Assembly (NCBI GenBank): GCA_044351685.1
Contig: JBILFK010000013.1
Span: forward strand, 1-19,933
Source: JALHRI01 sp044351685
Lineage (GTDB): Bacteria; Pseudomonadota; Alphaproteobacteria; Rickettsiales; UBA3002
Reading direction: 5' to 3'
DNA length: 19,933 nucleotides
Shown: positions 7,952-15,902 of the stretch, piece after piece
Numbering within the stretch: the first letter of the stretch is position 1
Layout: every line of letters begins with the position of its first letter
The notes under the pieces: model-generated
Seen by the model: only the letters and a program-made list of their open reading frames with translations
Databases searched by the model: none
What the model was told of the DNA's origin: nothing
Translations under genes and position numbers: made by a program

Positions 7952-9229
7952 TTAGTGGAACTGCTCTTCTTCGGTCGAGCCTTTGAAGGCCACCGTAGAG
8001 GCATTGCCGCTCGAAACCACATTTGCGACTTCGTCGAAATACCCCACCCCTACTTCGCGCTGGTGCTTCACGGCGGTGAAGCCGCGTGCGGCATCGGCGA
8101 ATTCTTTTTCCTGCAGCTTTACGTAACCGGCCATGCCTTCGGCTTTATACGCCATCGCTAAATCGAACATGCCGTGGTTCAGCGCATGGAACCCGGCGAG
8201 CGTAATGAACTGGAACTTATAGCCCATCGCGCCCAGTTCTTTTTGGAACTTGGCGATGGTGGCATCATCAAGGTGTTTTTTCCAGTTGAAGCTCGGCGAG
8301 CAGTTATAGGCCAGCAGTTTGCCGGGATGGGCTTTGTGCATGGCTTCGGCAAATTTTTTGGCTTCGGCCACATCGGGGTGCGAGGTTTCACACCACACCA
8401 AATCGGCATAGGGCGCATAGGCAATGCCACGATTAATCGCCGCATCAATGCCGCCTTTGTAGTTATAAAAACCTTCGAGCGTACGGCCTTCGGCAACAAA
8501 TGGTTTATCGCGATCATCGATGTCACTTGTTAGAAGATACGAGCCGTTAGCATCGGTGCGCGCCACCACAATGCTCGGCACGCCGCACACATCGGCAGCC
8601 AAACGCGCTGCCACCAATTTTTCGATATGTTCACGAATCGGCACCAGCACCTTGCCGCCCATATGGCCGCATTTTTTAGCGCTGCTTAACTGGTCTTCCC
8701 AGTGCACACCGGCGGCACCCGCATCGATCATTTGTTTCATCAGTTCAAACGCATTGAGGTTGCCGCCAAAACCGGCTTCGGCATCGGCGACAATCGGCTG
8801 GAACCAATCGGTTTTGCCAGCGTTGCCTTCGCTGGTGTCAATTTGATCAGCGCGCTTAAGCGTGTTGTTAATGCGGCGCACCACTGAAGGCACCGAATCG
8901 GCAGGGTAAAGCGATTGATCGGGGTACATTTCGCCCGCAAGGTTGGCATCGGCCGCCACTTGCCAGCCGGAAAGATAAATGGCTTTCAACCCTGCCTTCA
9001 CCTGCTGCATGGCCTGATTGCCGGTAAGCGCGCCAAGCGCGTTCACGTATGGTTCGGTGTTAAGCGCCTTCCAAAGTTTTTCGGCGGTGTGGGTAGCAAG
9101 GGAGTATTCAATCGGCAAACTGCCGCGCAGGCGCACCACATCGGCACCGCTATAGGGGCGCGTTACACCTTTCCAGCGGGCGTTTTCTTTCCAGTCTTTT
9201 TCCAAGCCTTTTGCATCTAGCCACGCCAT
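7952..9229 (-). CDS. aceA: Isocitrate lyase
   Basis: Isocitrate lyase splits isocitrate into succinate and glyoxylate, the first step of the glyoxylate shunt, which allows growth on acetate and fatty acids. The 425-residue length fits the short bacterial form. The signature [13 protein letters not shown] lies at about 185-197 with catalytic Cys187. [10 protein letters not shown] (147-156), the metal-binding WED (177-179) and WCETSHPD are also present. GGGAG precedes the ATG (9227-9229). The gene starts 14 bp after pccB ends, so the two are almost surely co-transcribed. Malate synthase, the partner enzyme, is not in the window. The Cys-Gly-His form and length favour isocitrate lyase over the shorter methylisocitrate lyase PrpB, though some isocitrate lyases also cleave methylisocitrate. 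Confidence 0.94.
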   Translation of the reverse strand: MAWLDAKGLEKDWKENARWKGVTRPYSGADVVRLRGSLPIEYSLATHTAEKLWKALNTEPYVNALGALTGNQAMQQVKAGLKAIYLSGWQVAADANLAGEMYPDQSLYPADSVPSVVRRINNTLKRADQIDTSEGNAGKTDWFQPIVADAEAGFGGNLNAFELMKQMIDAGAAGVHWEDQLSSAKKCGHMGGKVLVPIREHIEKLVAARLAADVCGVPSIVVARTDANGSYLLTSDIDDRDKPFVAEGRTLEGFYNYKGGIDAAINRGIAYAPYADLVWCETSHPDVAEAKKFAEAMHKAHPGKLLAYNCSPSFNWKKHLDDATIAKFQKELGAMGYKFQFITLAGFHALNHGMFDLAMAYKAEGMAGYVKLQEKEFADAARGFTAVKHQREVGVGYFDEVANVVSSGNASTVAFKGSTEEEQFH

Positions 9230-9243
9230 GGTTTTCTCCCTGA

Positions 9244-10782
9244 TTATAACGGCAAGTTATCGTGTTTCTTTTTTGGGTTCTCGAGATGTTTATCGCGCAG
9301 CATCGCCAACGCACGGCACACGCGCCAACGCGTATTTTGCGGGCGAATCACATCATCAAGGTAACCACGCGCAGCCGCCGCAAAGGGGCTGGCAAAGTTA
9401 TCGCGGTAGCCTTCGACGGCAGCATCAATTTCAGCTTGCCCGTTCAGCTTGCCTTTGAAAATAATTTCTACCGCACCTTCGGGCCCCATCACCGCGATTT
9501 CGGCGCTTGGCCAGGCGTAGTTCACATCGTTACGCAAATGCTTACTGCCCATCACGATATACGCACCACCGTAAGCTTTGCGGGTGATGATGGTGATTTT
9601 TGGGACCGTCGCTTCGGCATAGGCATAAAGCAGTTTTGCGCCGTGGCGAATAATGCCGTTATGTTCCTGTGAGGTACCGGGCAAAAATCCGGGTACATCA
9701 ACAAGCGTTACCAGCGGAATACCAAACGCATCGCAGAAGCGCACAAAGCGTGCCGCTTTGCGGCTGGCATCAATGTCTAAGCAACCCGCCATTTCAATCG
9801 GCTGGTTGGCAACAAACCCCACCGTGTGGCCTTCCATGCGGCCAAACCCAACAATGATGTTTTTAGCAAAATTGGGCGCGACTTCAAAAAAGTCATCTTC
9901 ATCGACAATGCGCTTCAGCACATCGTACATATCGTAGGGCTTATTCGGATTTTCTGGCACCACGTTGTTCAGGCTCATTTCCACGCGATCGGCCGGGTCT
10001 TCGGTGGGGCGCTGTGGGGGTTTGGCGCGGTTGCTGGGCGGCAAAAAATTCACTAAACGCCGCACCTGCATCAGCGCTTCGATATCGTTATCATAGACCA
10101 TATCGGCGACACCCGTATGGGTGCTATGCACATCGGCACCGCCCAATTCTTCTTGGCTGACTTCTTCGTGGGTGACGGTTTTTACCACATCGGGGCCGGT
10201 AACGAACATGTACGATGAACCGCGCACCATGATGGTGAAATCAGTGAGCGCGGGTGAATACACGGCACCACCGGCACATGGCCCCATGATGACTGAAATT
10301 TGTGGTACCACACCCGAGGCCAGCACGTTGCGCTGAAAAATTTCGGCGAAGCCAGAAAGTGAATCGACGCCTTCCTGAATACGCGCACCGCCAGAATCGT
10401 TGATGCCGATAATGGGCGCACCCATTTTCACGGCCATATCCATGACTTTGCAGATTTTTTTGGCGTTGGTTTCTGAAAGCGAACCACCCAGCACCGTGAA
10501 ATCTTGCGAATAGACAAACACCAAGCAGCCATTAATGGTGCCGTGGCCGGTAACTACGCCATCGCCGGGGATTTTACGTTTATCCATCTCGAAATAGCTG
10601 CAGCGATGCTCGACGAACATATCGTATTCTTCGAACGAATCCGGATCCAGCAGTACCTCAAGGCGCTCGCGTGCAGTTAGTTTGCCTTTTTCGTGTTGGG
10701 CATCGATGCGGGGAATGCCACCACCGGTGCGTGCCTCTTCGCGTTTGCGTTCGAGGGTTTTAACAATCGATCTTGCGTTCAT
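9244..10782 (-). CDS. pccB: Propionyl-CoA carboxylase beta subunit (carboxyltransferase)
   Basis: This subunit transfers the carboxyl group from biotin to propionyl-CoA, giving methylmalonyl-CoA that feeds the TCA cycle as succinyl-CoA. It has 512 residues, as in the family. The N-terminal half carries [15 protein letters not shown], the [10 protein letters not shown] segment, [10 protein letters not shown] and GGARIQEGV. The oxyanion-loop glycine pairs are in [13 protein letters not shown] and, in the C-terminal half, [48 protein letters not shown] sequence fits PccB rather than AccA/AccD. GGAG precedes the ATG (10780-10782). It is the first gene of the pccB-aceA-pccA unit and has a perfect dyad in its putative promoter. 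Confidence 0.95.
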   Translation of the reverse strand: MNARSIVKTLERKREEARTGGGIPRIDAQHEKGKLTARERLEVLLDPDSFEEYDMFVEHRCSYFEMDKRKIPGDGVVTGHGTINGCLVFVYSQDFTVLGGSLSETNAKKICKVMDMAVKMGAPIIGINDSGGARIQEGVDSLSGFAEIFQRNVLASGVVPQISVIMGPCAGGAVYSPALTDFTIMVRGSSYMFVTGPDVVKTVTHEEVSQEELGGADVHSTHTGVADMVYDNDIEALMQVRRLVNFLPPSNRAKPPQRPTEDPADRVEMSLNNVVPENPNKPYDMYDVLKRIVDEDDFFEVAPNFAKNIIVGFGRMEGHTVGFVANQPIEMAGCLDIDASRKAARFVRFCDAFGIPLVTLVDVPGFLPGTSQEHNGIIRHGAKLLYAYAEATVPKITIITRKAYGGAYIVMGSKHLRNDVNYAWPSAEIAVMGPEGAVEIIFKGKLNGQAEIDAAVEGYRDNFASPFAAAARGYLDDVIRPQNTRWRVCRALAMLRDKHLENPKKKHDNLPL

Positions 10783-10812
10783 AACACTCCGATGCGTTTT
10801 TTATTGGTTAGC

Positions 10813-10848
10813 ATAGTGGCGTTTTTGTGCAAAGCACAAAAACACGGT
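10813..10848 (-). promoter_or_regulatory. Putative pccB promoter overlapped by a perfect 10-bp dyad
   Basis: Arms GTTTTTGTGC (10821-10830) and GCACAAAAAC (10834-10843) flank a 3-base centre. Read on the minus strand, TTGTGC inside the dyad is followed after 18 bp by TATGCT, a plausible -35/-10 pair. The T-rich arm is 5' and the A-rich arm 3', the reverse of a terminator, so an operator is the better reading. Confidence 0.45.
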
Positions 10849-10874
10849 GTGGATAGTGCCTGTTCTGATATAAC

Positions 10875-11567
10875 TCATTGGTTACGTAGCATTTTTTCGC
10901 ATGCAGCGATGTCGCGGGCTTTGGCGTGCCAATGCGCTTCGGTTTCTGGGTCTTCCCCGTAGCGAATGGCCTGATAAGTTTCATCGATGCGCGCGGCAGC
11001 AATGGCAGCCTCACTATCCAACGCGCCATGCCATAATGCCAGCGCCAACAGCGCCGAACCCAGAATAGGCGTTGCCATCGCCAGTGCGGCCAGCTCGAAC
11101 GCATTGGCTTTTTCCATGTGGTTACGCATTATGGCGAGCGATTTTTCGGGTTGCGCTATGGGCTGTGCGGTATCGGTAATTTCGAACACCATGCCATGCG
11201 CATCGAACGCCCATGCCAGCACCGGTTCAAAATGTTTCAGTTGCAGCATAGCTAAATCATTTTCCGGGCTGCGGTAACATAGCAGATCGGTTTCGCCGTA
11301 GCGCACCATATCGGCTAGCAGCACCTCGCGCTGGGCGGGTACCACATCGAGCGCAATCGCATGCAGGCGGGTGAGTGGCATGATATCCGGCTGAATGGTT
11401 TCGGTTTCCCATTCCCGCGCCACAGCAATCGCCAATGCTTCTGAAACCATATGCATCGGGTTTTTTGCTGGTGTTAGCACCGGCGCATCATCGAGCAGCA
11501 CGCACCATTTGCCGTCGTCGTGCTGTGCCACCTGCACCTGCTGATACAGCCGCTTTTTAGCTTTCAT
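10875..11567 (-). CDS. ATP12-family F1-ATPase assembly chaperone
   Basis: ATP12 in mitochondria holds the F1 alpha subunit during assembly of ATP synthase; alphaproteobacterial homologues are presumed to do the same. The 230-residue protein shows the N-terminal KRLYQQVQV strand, VLLDDAPVLTPAKNPM (23-38), AREWETETIQPDIMPLTRLHAIALD (about 50-74), YGETDLLCYRSPE (89-101) and a helical C-terminal domain with ALALWHG near 176. These match the family closely. The N-terminus overlaps the rluC 3' end by 11 bp, pointing to translational coupling. In several alphaproteobacteria a HAD-type phosphatase gene lies between these two; it is absent here. It is the last gene of the chain that starts at the protease gene, and no terminator is evident after it. 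Confidence 0.9.
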   Translation of the reverse strand: MKAKKRLYQQVQVAQHDDGKWCVLLDDAPVLTPAKNPMHMVSEALAIAVAREWETETIQPDIMPLTRLHAIALDVVPAQREVLLADMVRYGETDLLCYRSPENDLAMLQLKHFEPVLAWAFDAHGMVFEITDTAQPIAQPEKSLAIMRNHMEKANAFELAALAMATPILGSALLALALWHGALDSEAAIAAARIDETYQAIRYGEDPETEAHWHAKARDIAACEKMLRNQ

Positions 11568-12507
11568 ACATCAATCCCAAACGCTCACAGCTTTCGCGCA
11601 TGTGCTTTGGCAGGGGCGCTTCAAATTCGCGCGCATCATCGCCAAATAATTCTGGCACGCTTAAGCGCCATGCATGCAGGTGCAATTTTTGCTGCAGCCC
11701 CAGCACACTATCGGCATCGCGCGTGCTGTATTTGCCATCGCCCACAATCGGCCAGCCTGCTTCGCTGGCATGCACACGCAGCTGGTGCGTGCGGCCGGTG
11801 ATGGGTTGCAGTTCCACCAGTGCCGCAGTTTTTGCTGCATGGTCGTGCACGCGGTAATAGCTTACGGCTTTCTTGCCGTGCTCGCCGCTTTGTACCTTTT
11901 CGTAGCCATCGTCATCTTCTTCTTTGGCCATGCGCGAAGTGATTTCACCTTCAAACGGAATCGGCACGCCATGCACCAATGCAAGGTAGGTTTTTTGCAT
12001 ACGGCGCTGCGCAAAAAGATGCTGCAATTCGCGCGCAACTTTTGCGGTGCGCGCCAGCACCATCACGCCGCTGGTATCTTTATCGAGGCGGTGCACAAGG
12101 CGTGGCGGCTCGGCGGCATCGCCCTGCAGTGCGGGCAACATGCCATCGAGATGCTTGCTGATTTTGCTACCGCCCTGCACCGCAAGGCCCGGCGGTTTAT
12201 TGATGATGATGATATGCGCGTTGCGGTACATCACCATCTCGAGCGCTTCCTGCACGGTACGTTTATCGAGCTTTTTCACGAAACCTTCAACCGTGTGCTG
12301 CGCACTATCAATCGCCATGCGCACGGCCACTTCCTGCCCTGCTTCGATGCGCAAATTCCCTTCGCATTTTTTTCCATCCACACGGATCAGGCCTTTGCGA
12401 AACGCCTTGTTCAATAGGCTGATGGGCGCGCCGGTTTTTTTATTGCAAAAACGGTCAAGGCGCATGCCTTCATCATCCGATGTCACGCGGTAGCTAGTGG
12501 TTTTCAT
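11557..12507 (-). CDS. rluC: RluC-type 23S rRNA pseudouridine synthase
   Basis: The enzyme isomerises specific uridines of 23S rRNA to pseudouridine; the RluC/RluD group modifies large-subunit sites. With the ATG at 12505-12507 the protein has 316 residues. An S4 RNA-binding domain comes first (MRLDRFCNKK to about residue 62), then the RluA-type catalytic domain with INKPPGLAVQGG (102-113), HRLDKDTSGVMVL (139-151) containing catalytic Asp142, and LQPITGRTHQLRVH. The reading frame stays open upstream for another 124 codons, but that stretch overlaps crcB and has no domain, so I reject it. The ATG overlaps the crcB stop as ATGA, so coupling to crcB is likely. Exact target uridines cannot be read from the sequence. 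Confidence 0.9.
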   Translation of the reverse strand: MKTTSYRVTSDDEGMRLDRFCNKKTGAPISLLNKAFRKGLIRVDGKKCEGNLRIEAGQEVAVRMAIDSAQHTVEGFVKKLDKRTVQEALEMVMYRNAHIIIINKPPGLAVQGGSKISKHLDGMLPALQGDAAEPPRLVHRLDKDTSGVMVLARTAKVARELQHLFAQRRMQKTYLALVHGVPIPFEGEITSRMAKEEDDDGYEKVQSGEHGKKAVSYYRVHDHAAKTAALVELQPITGRTHQLRVHASEAGWPIVGDGKYSTRDADSVLGLQQKLHLHAWRLSVPELFGDDAREFEAPLPKHMRESCERLGLMYES

Positions 12508-12863
12508 GTGGCAATCCCCGTGAGTTTCATTCCCAATATCGTAGCGCCCAAACATAGCACCACACTGCCTGCAATATACAGCGCTGCCTGCCCATAAGCG
12601 CCGTGCTGCAATAGCTGCACCGCATCCCACGAAAATGCCGAAAAGGTAGTGAAGCCACCCAGCACTCCGGTAACCAGCAACAGCTTGAGTGCATCGTGCT
12701 GCACGCTGCTTAGCAGCAGGCCAATCAGCAGCGCCCCCAAAATATTCACCAGCATGGTGCCAAGCGGGAATGGGTGCGCGTGCAGCCGCATCACCAGCTG
12801 TACTGCGCCATACCGCGCCACGGCACCGAGCGCACCGCCTATTGCGACATATAAAAATCCCAT
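12504..12863 (-). CDS. crcB: Fluoride channel CrcB/FluC
   Basis: FluC proteins are small dimeric inner-membrane channels that export toxic fluoride. This 119-residue protein has four hydrophobic segments (about 4-22, 33-52, 60-82, 93-113) and the family motifs GGALGAVARY (9-18), GTMLVNILGALLIG (35-48) and GGFTTFSAF (69-77), which contains the conserved Phe-box and polar track residues. A ribosome binding site (GGGGACGG, 12866-12873) lies between the start and the palindromic element 12875-12962. There is no visible fluoride riboswitch in the 106-bp leader; that space is filled by the palindromic element. The stop overlaps the rluC start by 4 bp. Confidence 0.95.
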   Translation of the reverse strand: MGFLYVAIGGALGAVARYGAVQLVMRLHAHPFPLGTMLVNILGALLIGLLLSSVQHDALKLLLVTGVLGGFTTFSAFSWDAVQLLQHGAYGQAALYIAGSVVLCLGATILGMKLTGIAT

Positions 12864-12874
12864 TTCCGTCCCCT

Positions 12875-12962
12875 GTCACCCCGACCGCGCAGGCACTGCG
12901 AGCGTCGGGGTCTATTCTTGCAAGAAGGGTTCCCGACGTTTTCTATGAAAAGTCGGGATGAC
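12875..12962. repeat. Compound palindromic element between rarA and crcB
   Basis: Terminal inverted repeats GTCACCCCGAC (12875-12885) and GTCGGGATGAC (12952-12962) match at 10 of 11 positions. Three smaller structures lie inside: CCCCGAC/GTCGGGG (12879-12885 with 12904-12910) enclosing CGCAG-GCA-CTGCG; the perfect 12-base palindrome TTCTTGCAAGAA (12915-12926); and CCCGAC(G)TTTTC/GAAAAGTCGGG (12932-12957). The nested dyads and flush fit to the gap are typical of REP-like, dispersed bacterial palindromes. Only one copy is in the window. Confidence 0.65.
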
Positions 12963-12969
12963 ATTCCTG

Positions 12970-14259
12970 CTATTGATTGCGTTTTTCACGCAGCTTTGCC
13001 CAATACTCTAACCGCTTTTTGATGTCACGCTCAAAGCCACGTTCTACGGGCTGATAATAGCTCTCGCGCGGCATAGCATCAGGAAAATAATTCTGCCCGG
13101 AAAACCCATCGGCGTTATCATGGTCGTAGGCGTAGTTATGGCCGTAGCCTAACTCTTTCATCATGGCGGTGGGGGCATTCAGAATATGCGCTGGTGGCAT
13201 CAGCGAACCATGCGCGCGTACGGCCGCACGTGCCGCTTTATACGCAACATATTGCGCATTCGATTTCGGTGCGGTGGCTAAATAAATAACACATTGGGCA
13301 ATCGCCAGCTCGCCTTCGGGCGAACCCAAACGCTCGTAGGCGGCGGTAGCATCGGTGGCTTGTGTAAGCGCCTGCGGGTCGGCCATGCCGATATCTTCCA
13401 CCGCAAACCGCACGAGGCGGCGTGCAATATATAATGGGTCTTCGCCGCCTTCTAGCATGCGTGCGAACCAATACAGCGCCGCATCCGCATCGCTACCACG
13501 CAGCGATTTATGCAGCGCTGAAATTAAGTTATAATGTGATTCCTGCGCTTTGTCATACACGGCGGGGCGGCGCTGCAACACAACGGTAAGCGCAGCAACA
13601 TCAAGCATGGTGGTTTCATACGAAAGTGTTTCGACCATGCTTAACAAATAACGCCCATCGCCATCGGCCATGGCAATCAGTGCTTCGCGCGCTTCTGCGG
13701 TGAGTGGCAAAGCATGGCCATAATGCGCTTCGGCACGCTGCAGCATCTGTTCGAGTGCCTCGGCGTTCAAGCGTTTCAGCACCAGCACCCGGCAGCGCGA
13801 AAGCAGCGCCGCATTCAGTTCAAACGAGGGGTTTTCGGTGGTCGCGCCAATCAGCGTAATCGTGCCATCTTCGACCACGGGCAATAACACATCTTGTTGG
13901 GCGCGGTTGAAGCGGTGAATTTCATCGACGAATAACGCCGGGCGTTTACCCATCAGTTGTTTTTCGCGCGCGACTTCAAAATGCTTTTTTAAATCTGTCA
14001 CACCCGAGGCGACGGCCGATACCTGCTCAAAATCGTAGCCGGCTTCCTGCGCGATAAGCCTTGCAATCGTGGTTTTGCCGCAGCCTGGCGGCCCCCATAA
14101 AATGATCGATTGCAAGCTGCGCGCTGCCAGCATTTTACCCAGCACGCCTGAGGCCGCCGTCAGATGTTCTTGTCCTATCACCTCGGCGAGTGTGTGCGGG
14201 CGCAATTGTTCGGCAAGCGGCATGCGCTGATTGGTAGAAAAAAGCGATGGGGCGTGCAT
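12970..14259 (-). CDS. rarA: Replication-associated recombination protein RarA (MgsA), AAA+ ATPase
   Basis: RarA acts at stalled or collapsed replication forks and is related to clamp-loader subunits and eukaryotic WRNIP1. The 429-residue protein has Walker A GPPGCGKT (56-63), Walker B LFVDEIH (109-115), sensor-1 TTENPSFE and the C-terminal tetramerisation region (SALHKSLRGSDADAALYW, EDIGMADPQAL, KELGYGHNYAYDHDN). Length and order fit the family. The start ATG (14257-14259) overlaps the stop of the upstream protease gene as TAATG, so the two are probably translationally coupled. The last residues KLREKRNQ end 107 bp before the crcB start; that gap holds a palindromic element and no obvious terminator. 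Confidence 0.95.
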   Translation of the reverse strand: MHAPSLFSTNQRMPLAEQLRPHTLAEVIGQEHLTAASGVLGKMLAARSLQSIILWGPPGCGKTTIARLIAQEAGYDFEQVSAVASGVTDLKKHFEVAREKQLMGKRPALFVDEIHRFNRAQQDVLLPVVEDGTITLIGATTENPSFELNAALLSRCRVLVLKRLNAEALEQMLQRAEAHYGHALPLTAEAREALIAMADGDGRYLLSMVETLSYETTMLDVAALTVVLQRRPAVYDKAQESHYNLISALHKSLRGSDADAALYWFARMLEGGEDPLYIARRLVRFAVEDIGMADPQALTQATDATAAYERLGSPEGELAIAQCVIYLATAPKSNAQYVAYKAARAAVRAHGSLMPPAHILNAPTAMMKELGYGHNYAYDHDNADGFSGQNYFPDAMPRESYYQPVERGFERDIKKRLEYWAKLREKRNQ

Positions 14260-15632
14260 TACTGCACCATCAGGTTAATCACCTGCCCGCTGCGCAGCAG
14301 CTGCATGGCAAAGCGCTGCAAGGGCTGCGAAAGCATGACATCGAGTTGCTTGGTGGAGGTAATTTTTGCACCATTAAATGCCAGCACAATATCGCCGGTG
14401 CGCACATACTGTGTATCGTTCATCACCACCACGCCGGTGGCACTGTAGGGCAAATCCAGTTCGGCAGCGACCGCCGGGTTCATGGTGCTTACCTGCACGC
14501 CGTTCAGCGGGTGTTTGCCGCGCAGCATACGTGTATCGCGCGGTGGGTTTTCTGGCGGTGCACTTAGCGTAAGCGCCAGGCTTTCGGTTTTGTTTTTGCG
14601 CCTTACATCGAGTTTCAACACACTGCCGATAGCGCCCGTGTTAATGGCATAACGCAATGCCTCTACCTCATCGAGCGGTTGGCCGTTGGCGGCAATCACC
14701 ACATCGCCCACCAGCAGGCCAGCATCGGCCGCGGGGCTATCGCGGTACACATCGCTCACCAATGCGCCAGCAGGTTTTTCAAGCCCCACAGCGTTGGCCA
14801 CTTCACGCGTGACGGGTTGAAACTGCGCGCCAAACCACGGCTTCACCACCCGCCCAGAGGCCGTGGTTTTGCGTGAGAGAAAACTTTTGACCAGATTGGC
14901 GGGAATCGCAAAACCAATCCCCAGCGACCCACCGGTTTTCGAAAAAATAGCGGTGTTAATGCCCACCAGCTTGCCTTGCATATCCACCAGCGCGCCACCA
15001 GAATTTCCGGGGTTGATGGCGGCATCGGTTTGAATGAAATATTGCCGCATATTGGCGGTTTCCACGGGGCGCCCCAGCGCCGAAATAATACCGCTGGTGA
15101 CGGTTTGCCCCACCCCAAACGGGTTGCCAAGCGCCAGCACTAAATCGCCCACCTGCAAACTATCGGAATCGCGCAGCCCTAAAAAAGTAAAGGATTTGCC
15201 CTTTGCATCGAGCTGCAATAACGCCAGATCGGCCTGCGGATCTTTGCGGATGATTTTGGCTTTGTATTCGCGCCGATCACCGAGGACCACCATAATATCA
15301 TCGGCACCATCGACCACATGGTAGCTGGTAATCACCTGCCCACTTGCCGCCACCATCACGCCCGAACCAAGCGAACTTTCAAGCCGCGTTTGCGGCATGC
15401 CCAGCTGCCCACCAAAAAACTGCTGGAAGAATGGGTCGGCAAAGAGCGGGCTCATATTGGTGACTTTTTTGCGCGTATAGATATTCACCACGGCGGGTGC
15501 GGCCTGTTTTACAATCGGTGAAAACGAATAATACAATTGCGCCTGTGATACTGGCACCACCGCATCTTGCGCGATTGCGGGGAGCGCCGCCAACGCGAAA
15601 AAACAGAACCAAAGTTTCTGGAAAAATTGCAT
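14259..15632 (-). CDS. Periplasmic Do/DegQ-type serine protease with two PDZ domains
   Basis: This protease degrades or refolds damaged envelope proteins. The 457-residue product begins with a signal peptide (MQFFQKLWFCFFALAALPAIA, likely cut after residue 21) and shows the catalytic triad His105 (ITSYHVVDGAD), Asp135 (ADLALLQ) and Ser211 (NPGNSGGALVD). PDZ domain 1 covers about 255-345 (KPWFGAQFQPV, GALVSDVYRDSPAADAGLLVGD), and PDZ domain 2 about 360-450 (NGVQVSTMNPAVAAELDLPYSATGVVV, DIVLAFNGAKI). DegP, DegQ and MucD cannot be told apart here, so no symbol is given. The ATG has no strong ribosome binding site. Its 3' end overlaps rarA. A terminator and repeats separate it from rplQ, so it probably has its own promoter. 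Confidence 0.93.
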   Translation of the reverse strand: MQFFQKLWFCFFALAALPAIAQDAVVPVSQAQLYYSFSPIVKQAAPAVVNIYTRKKVTNMSPLFADPFFQQFFGGQLGMPQTRLESSLGSGVMVAASGQVITSYHVVDGADDIMVVLGDRREYKAKIIRKDPQADLALLQLDAKGKSFTFLGLRDSDSLQVGDLVLALGNPFGVGQTVTSGIISALGRPVETANMRQYFIQTDAAINPGNSGGALVDMQGKLVGINTAIFSKTGGSLGIGFAIPANLVKSFLSRKTTASGRVVKPWFGAQFQPVTREVANAVGLEKPAGALVSDVYRDSPAADAGLLVGDVVIAANGQPLDEVEALRYAINTGAIGSVLKLDVRRKNKTESLALTLSAPPENPPRDTRMLRGKHPLNGVQVSTMNPAVAAELDLPYSATGVVVMNDTQYVRTGDIVLAFNGAKITSTKQLDVMLSQPLQRFAMQLLRSGQVINLMVQ

Positions 15633-15704
15633 GCAGAATATGTAGCAAGAAATGACAAAAAGAAAAGGCCGCTGACACGACCTTGGGATTTTTCATGTTG
15701 CTTC

Positions 15705-15777
15705 GGCCGAGCACCTACTGTGCTGGCCTGCGCGCCGCTTCGCGGGCGCTAGGCAGACTCGCGACTACTGTCGCTCG
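15705..15777. repeat. Three-hairpin repeat, copy A (rplQ-protease spacer)
   Basis: Three successive hairpins: AGCAC-CTACT-GTGCT; a middle hairpin 15726-15754 with GCCT/AGGC outer arms and GC-rich inner arms around the loop GCTTCGCG; and GCGAC-TACT-GTCGC (15761-15774). The core GCGCCGCTTCGCGGGC (15732-15747) is identical to copy B at 18331-18346, while the outer arms differ but still pair. Confidence 0.6.
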
Positions 15778-15795
15778 AATCACAAACCATACCGC

Positions 15796-15838
15796 CAAAA
15801 ATAATTCGGGCGGCGAAGAGTCGTCTCTAGCCGCCCGA
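15796..15838 (-). terminator. Intrinsic terminator after rplQ
   Basis: A perfect 9-bp GC-rich stem (TCGGGCGGC at 15806-15814 with GCCGCCCGA at 15830-15838) carries an inner AGAG/CTCT extension. On the minus strand it is followed by ATTATTTTTG (complement of 15796-15805). It lies about 65 bp after the rplQ stop, closing the ribosomal unit. Confidence 0.6.
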
Positions 15839-15851
15839 TTTCTATGTATGC

Positions 15852-15894
15852 TACTTCAAAGTACACTGAGCCGAAGGCGAAGGACTTTGGAGTA
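15852..15894. repeat. Imperfect inverted repeat just downstream of rplQ
   Basis: Arms TACTTCAAAGT (15852-15862) and ACTTTGGAGTA (15884-15894) pair at ten positions plus one G-T wobble. The loop contains the smaller dyad CC-GAA-GG. Ten bases past the rplQ stop, it may protect the transcript end or be a dispersed repeat. Confidence 0.5.
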
Positions 15895-15902
15895 TTATCG
15901 CC

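Noticed and set aside
10821..10843. Dyad before pccB as a terminator of the ATP12 gene
   Set aside because: The T-rich arm precedes and the A-rich arm follows on both strands, so no T-run follows the stem. It also sits at the pccB promoter.
11674..12417. 247-residue open frame opposite rluC
   Set aside because: It is His/Phe/Arg-rich with no domain and lies antisense to a well-supported gene, which is typical of a shadow frame.
12508..12879. 124-codon upstream extension of the rluC frame
   Set aside because: It overlaps crcB almost completely, contains no recognisable domain, and the ATG at 12505-12507 gives a full-length RluC with its S4 domain and couples with the crcB stop.
12864..12969. 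Fluoride riboswitch upstream of crcB
   Set aside because: The gap is filled by a symmetric palindromic element and I cannot see the conserved fluoride-aptamer layout.
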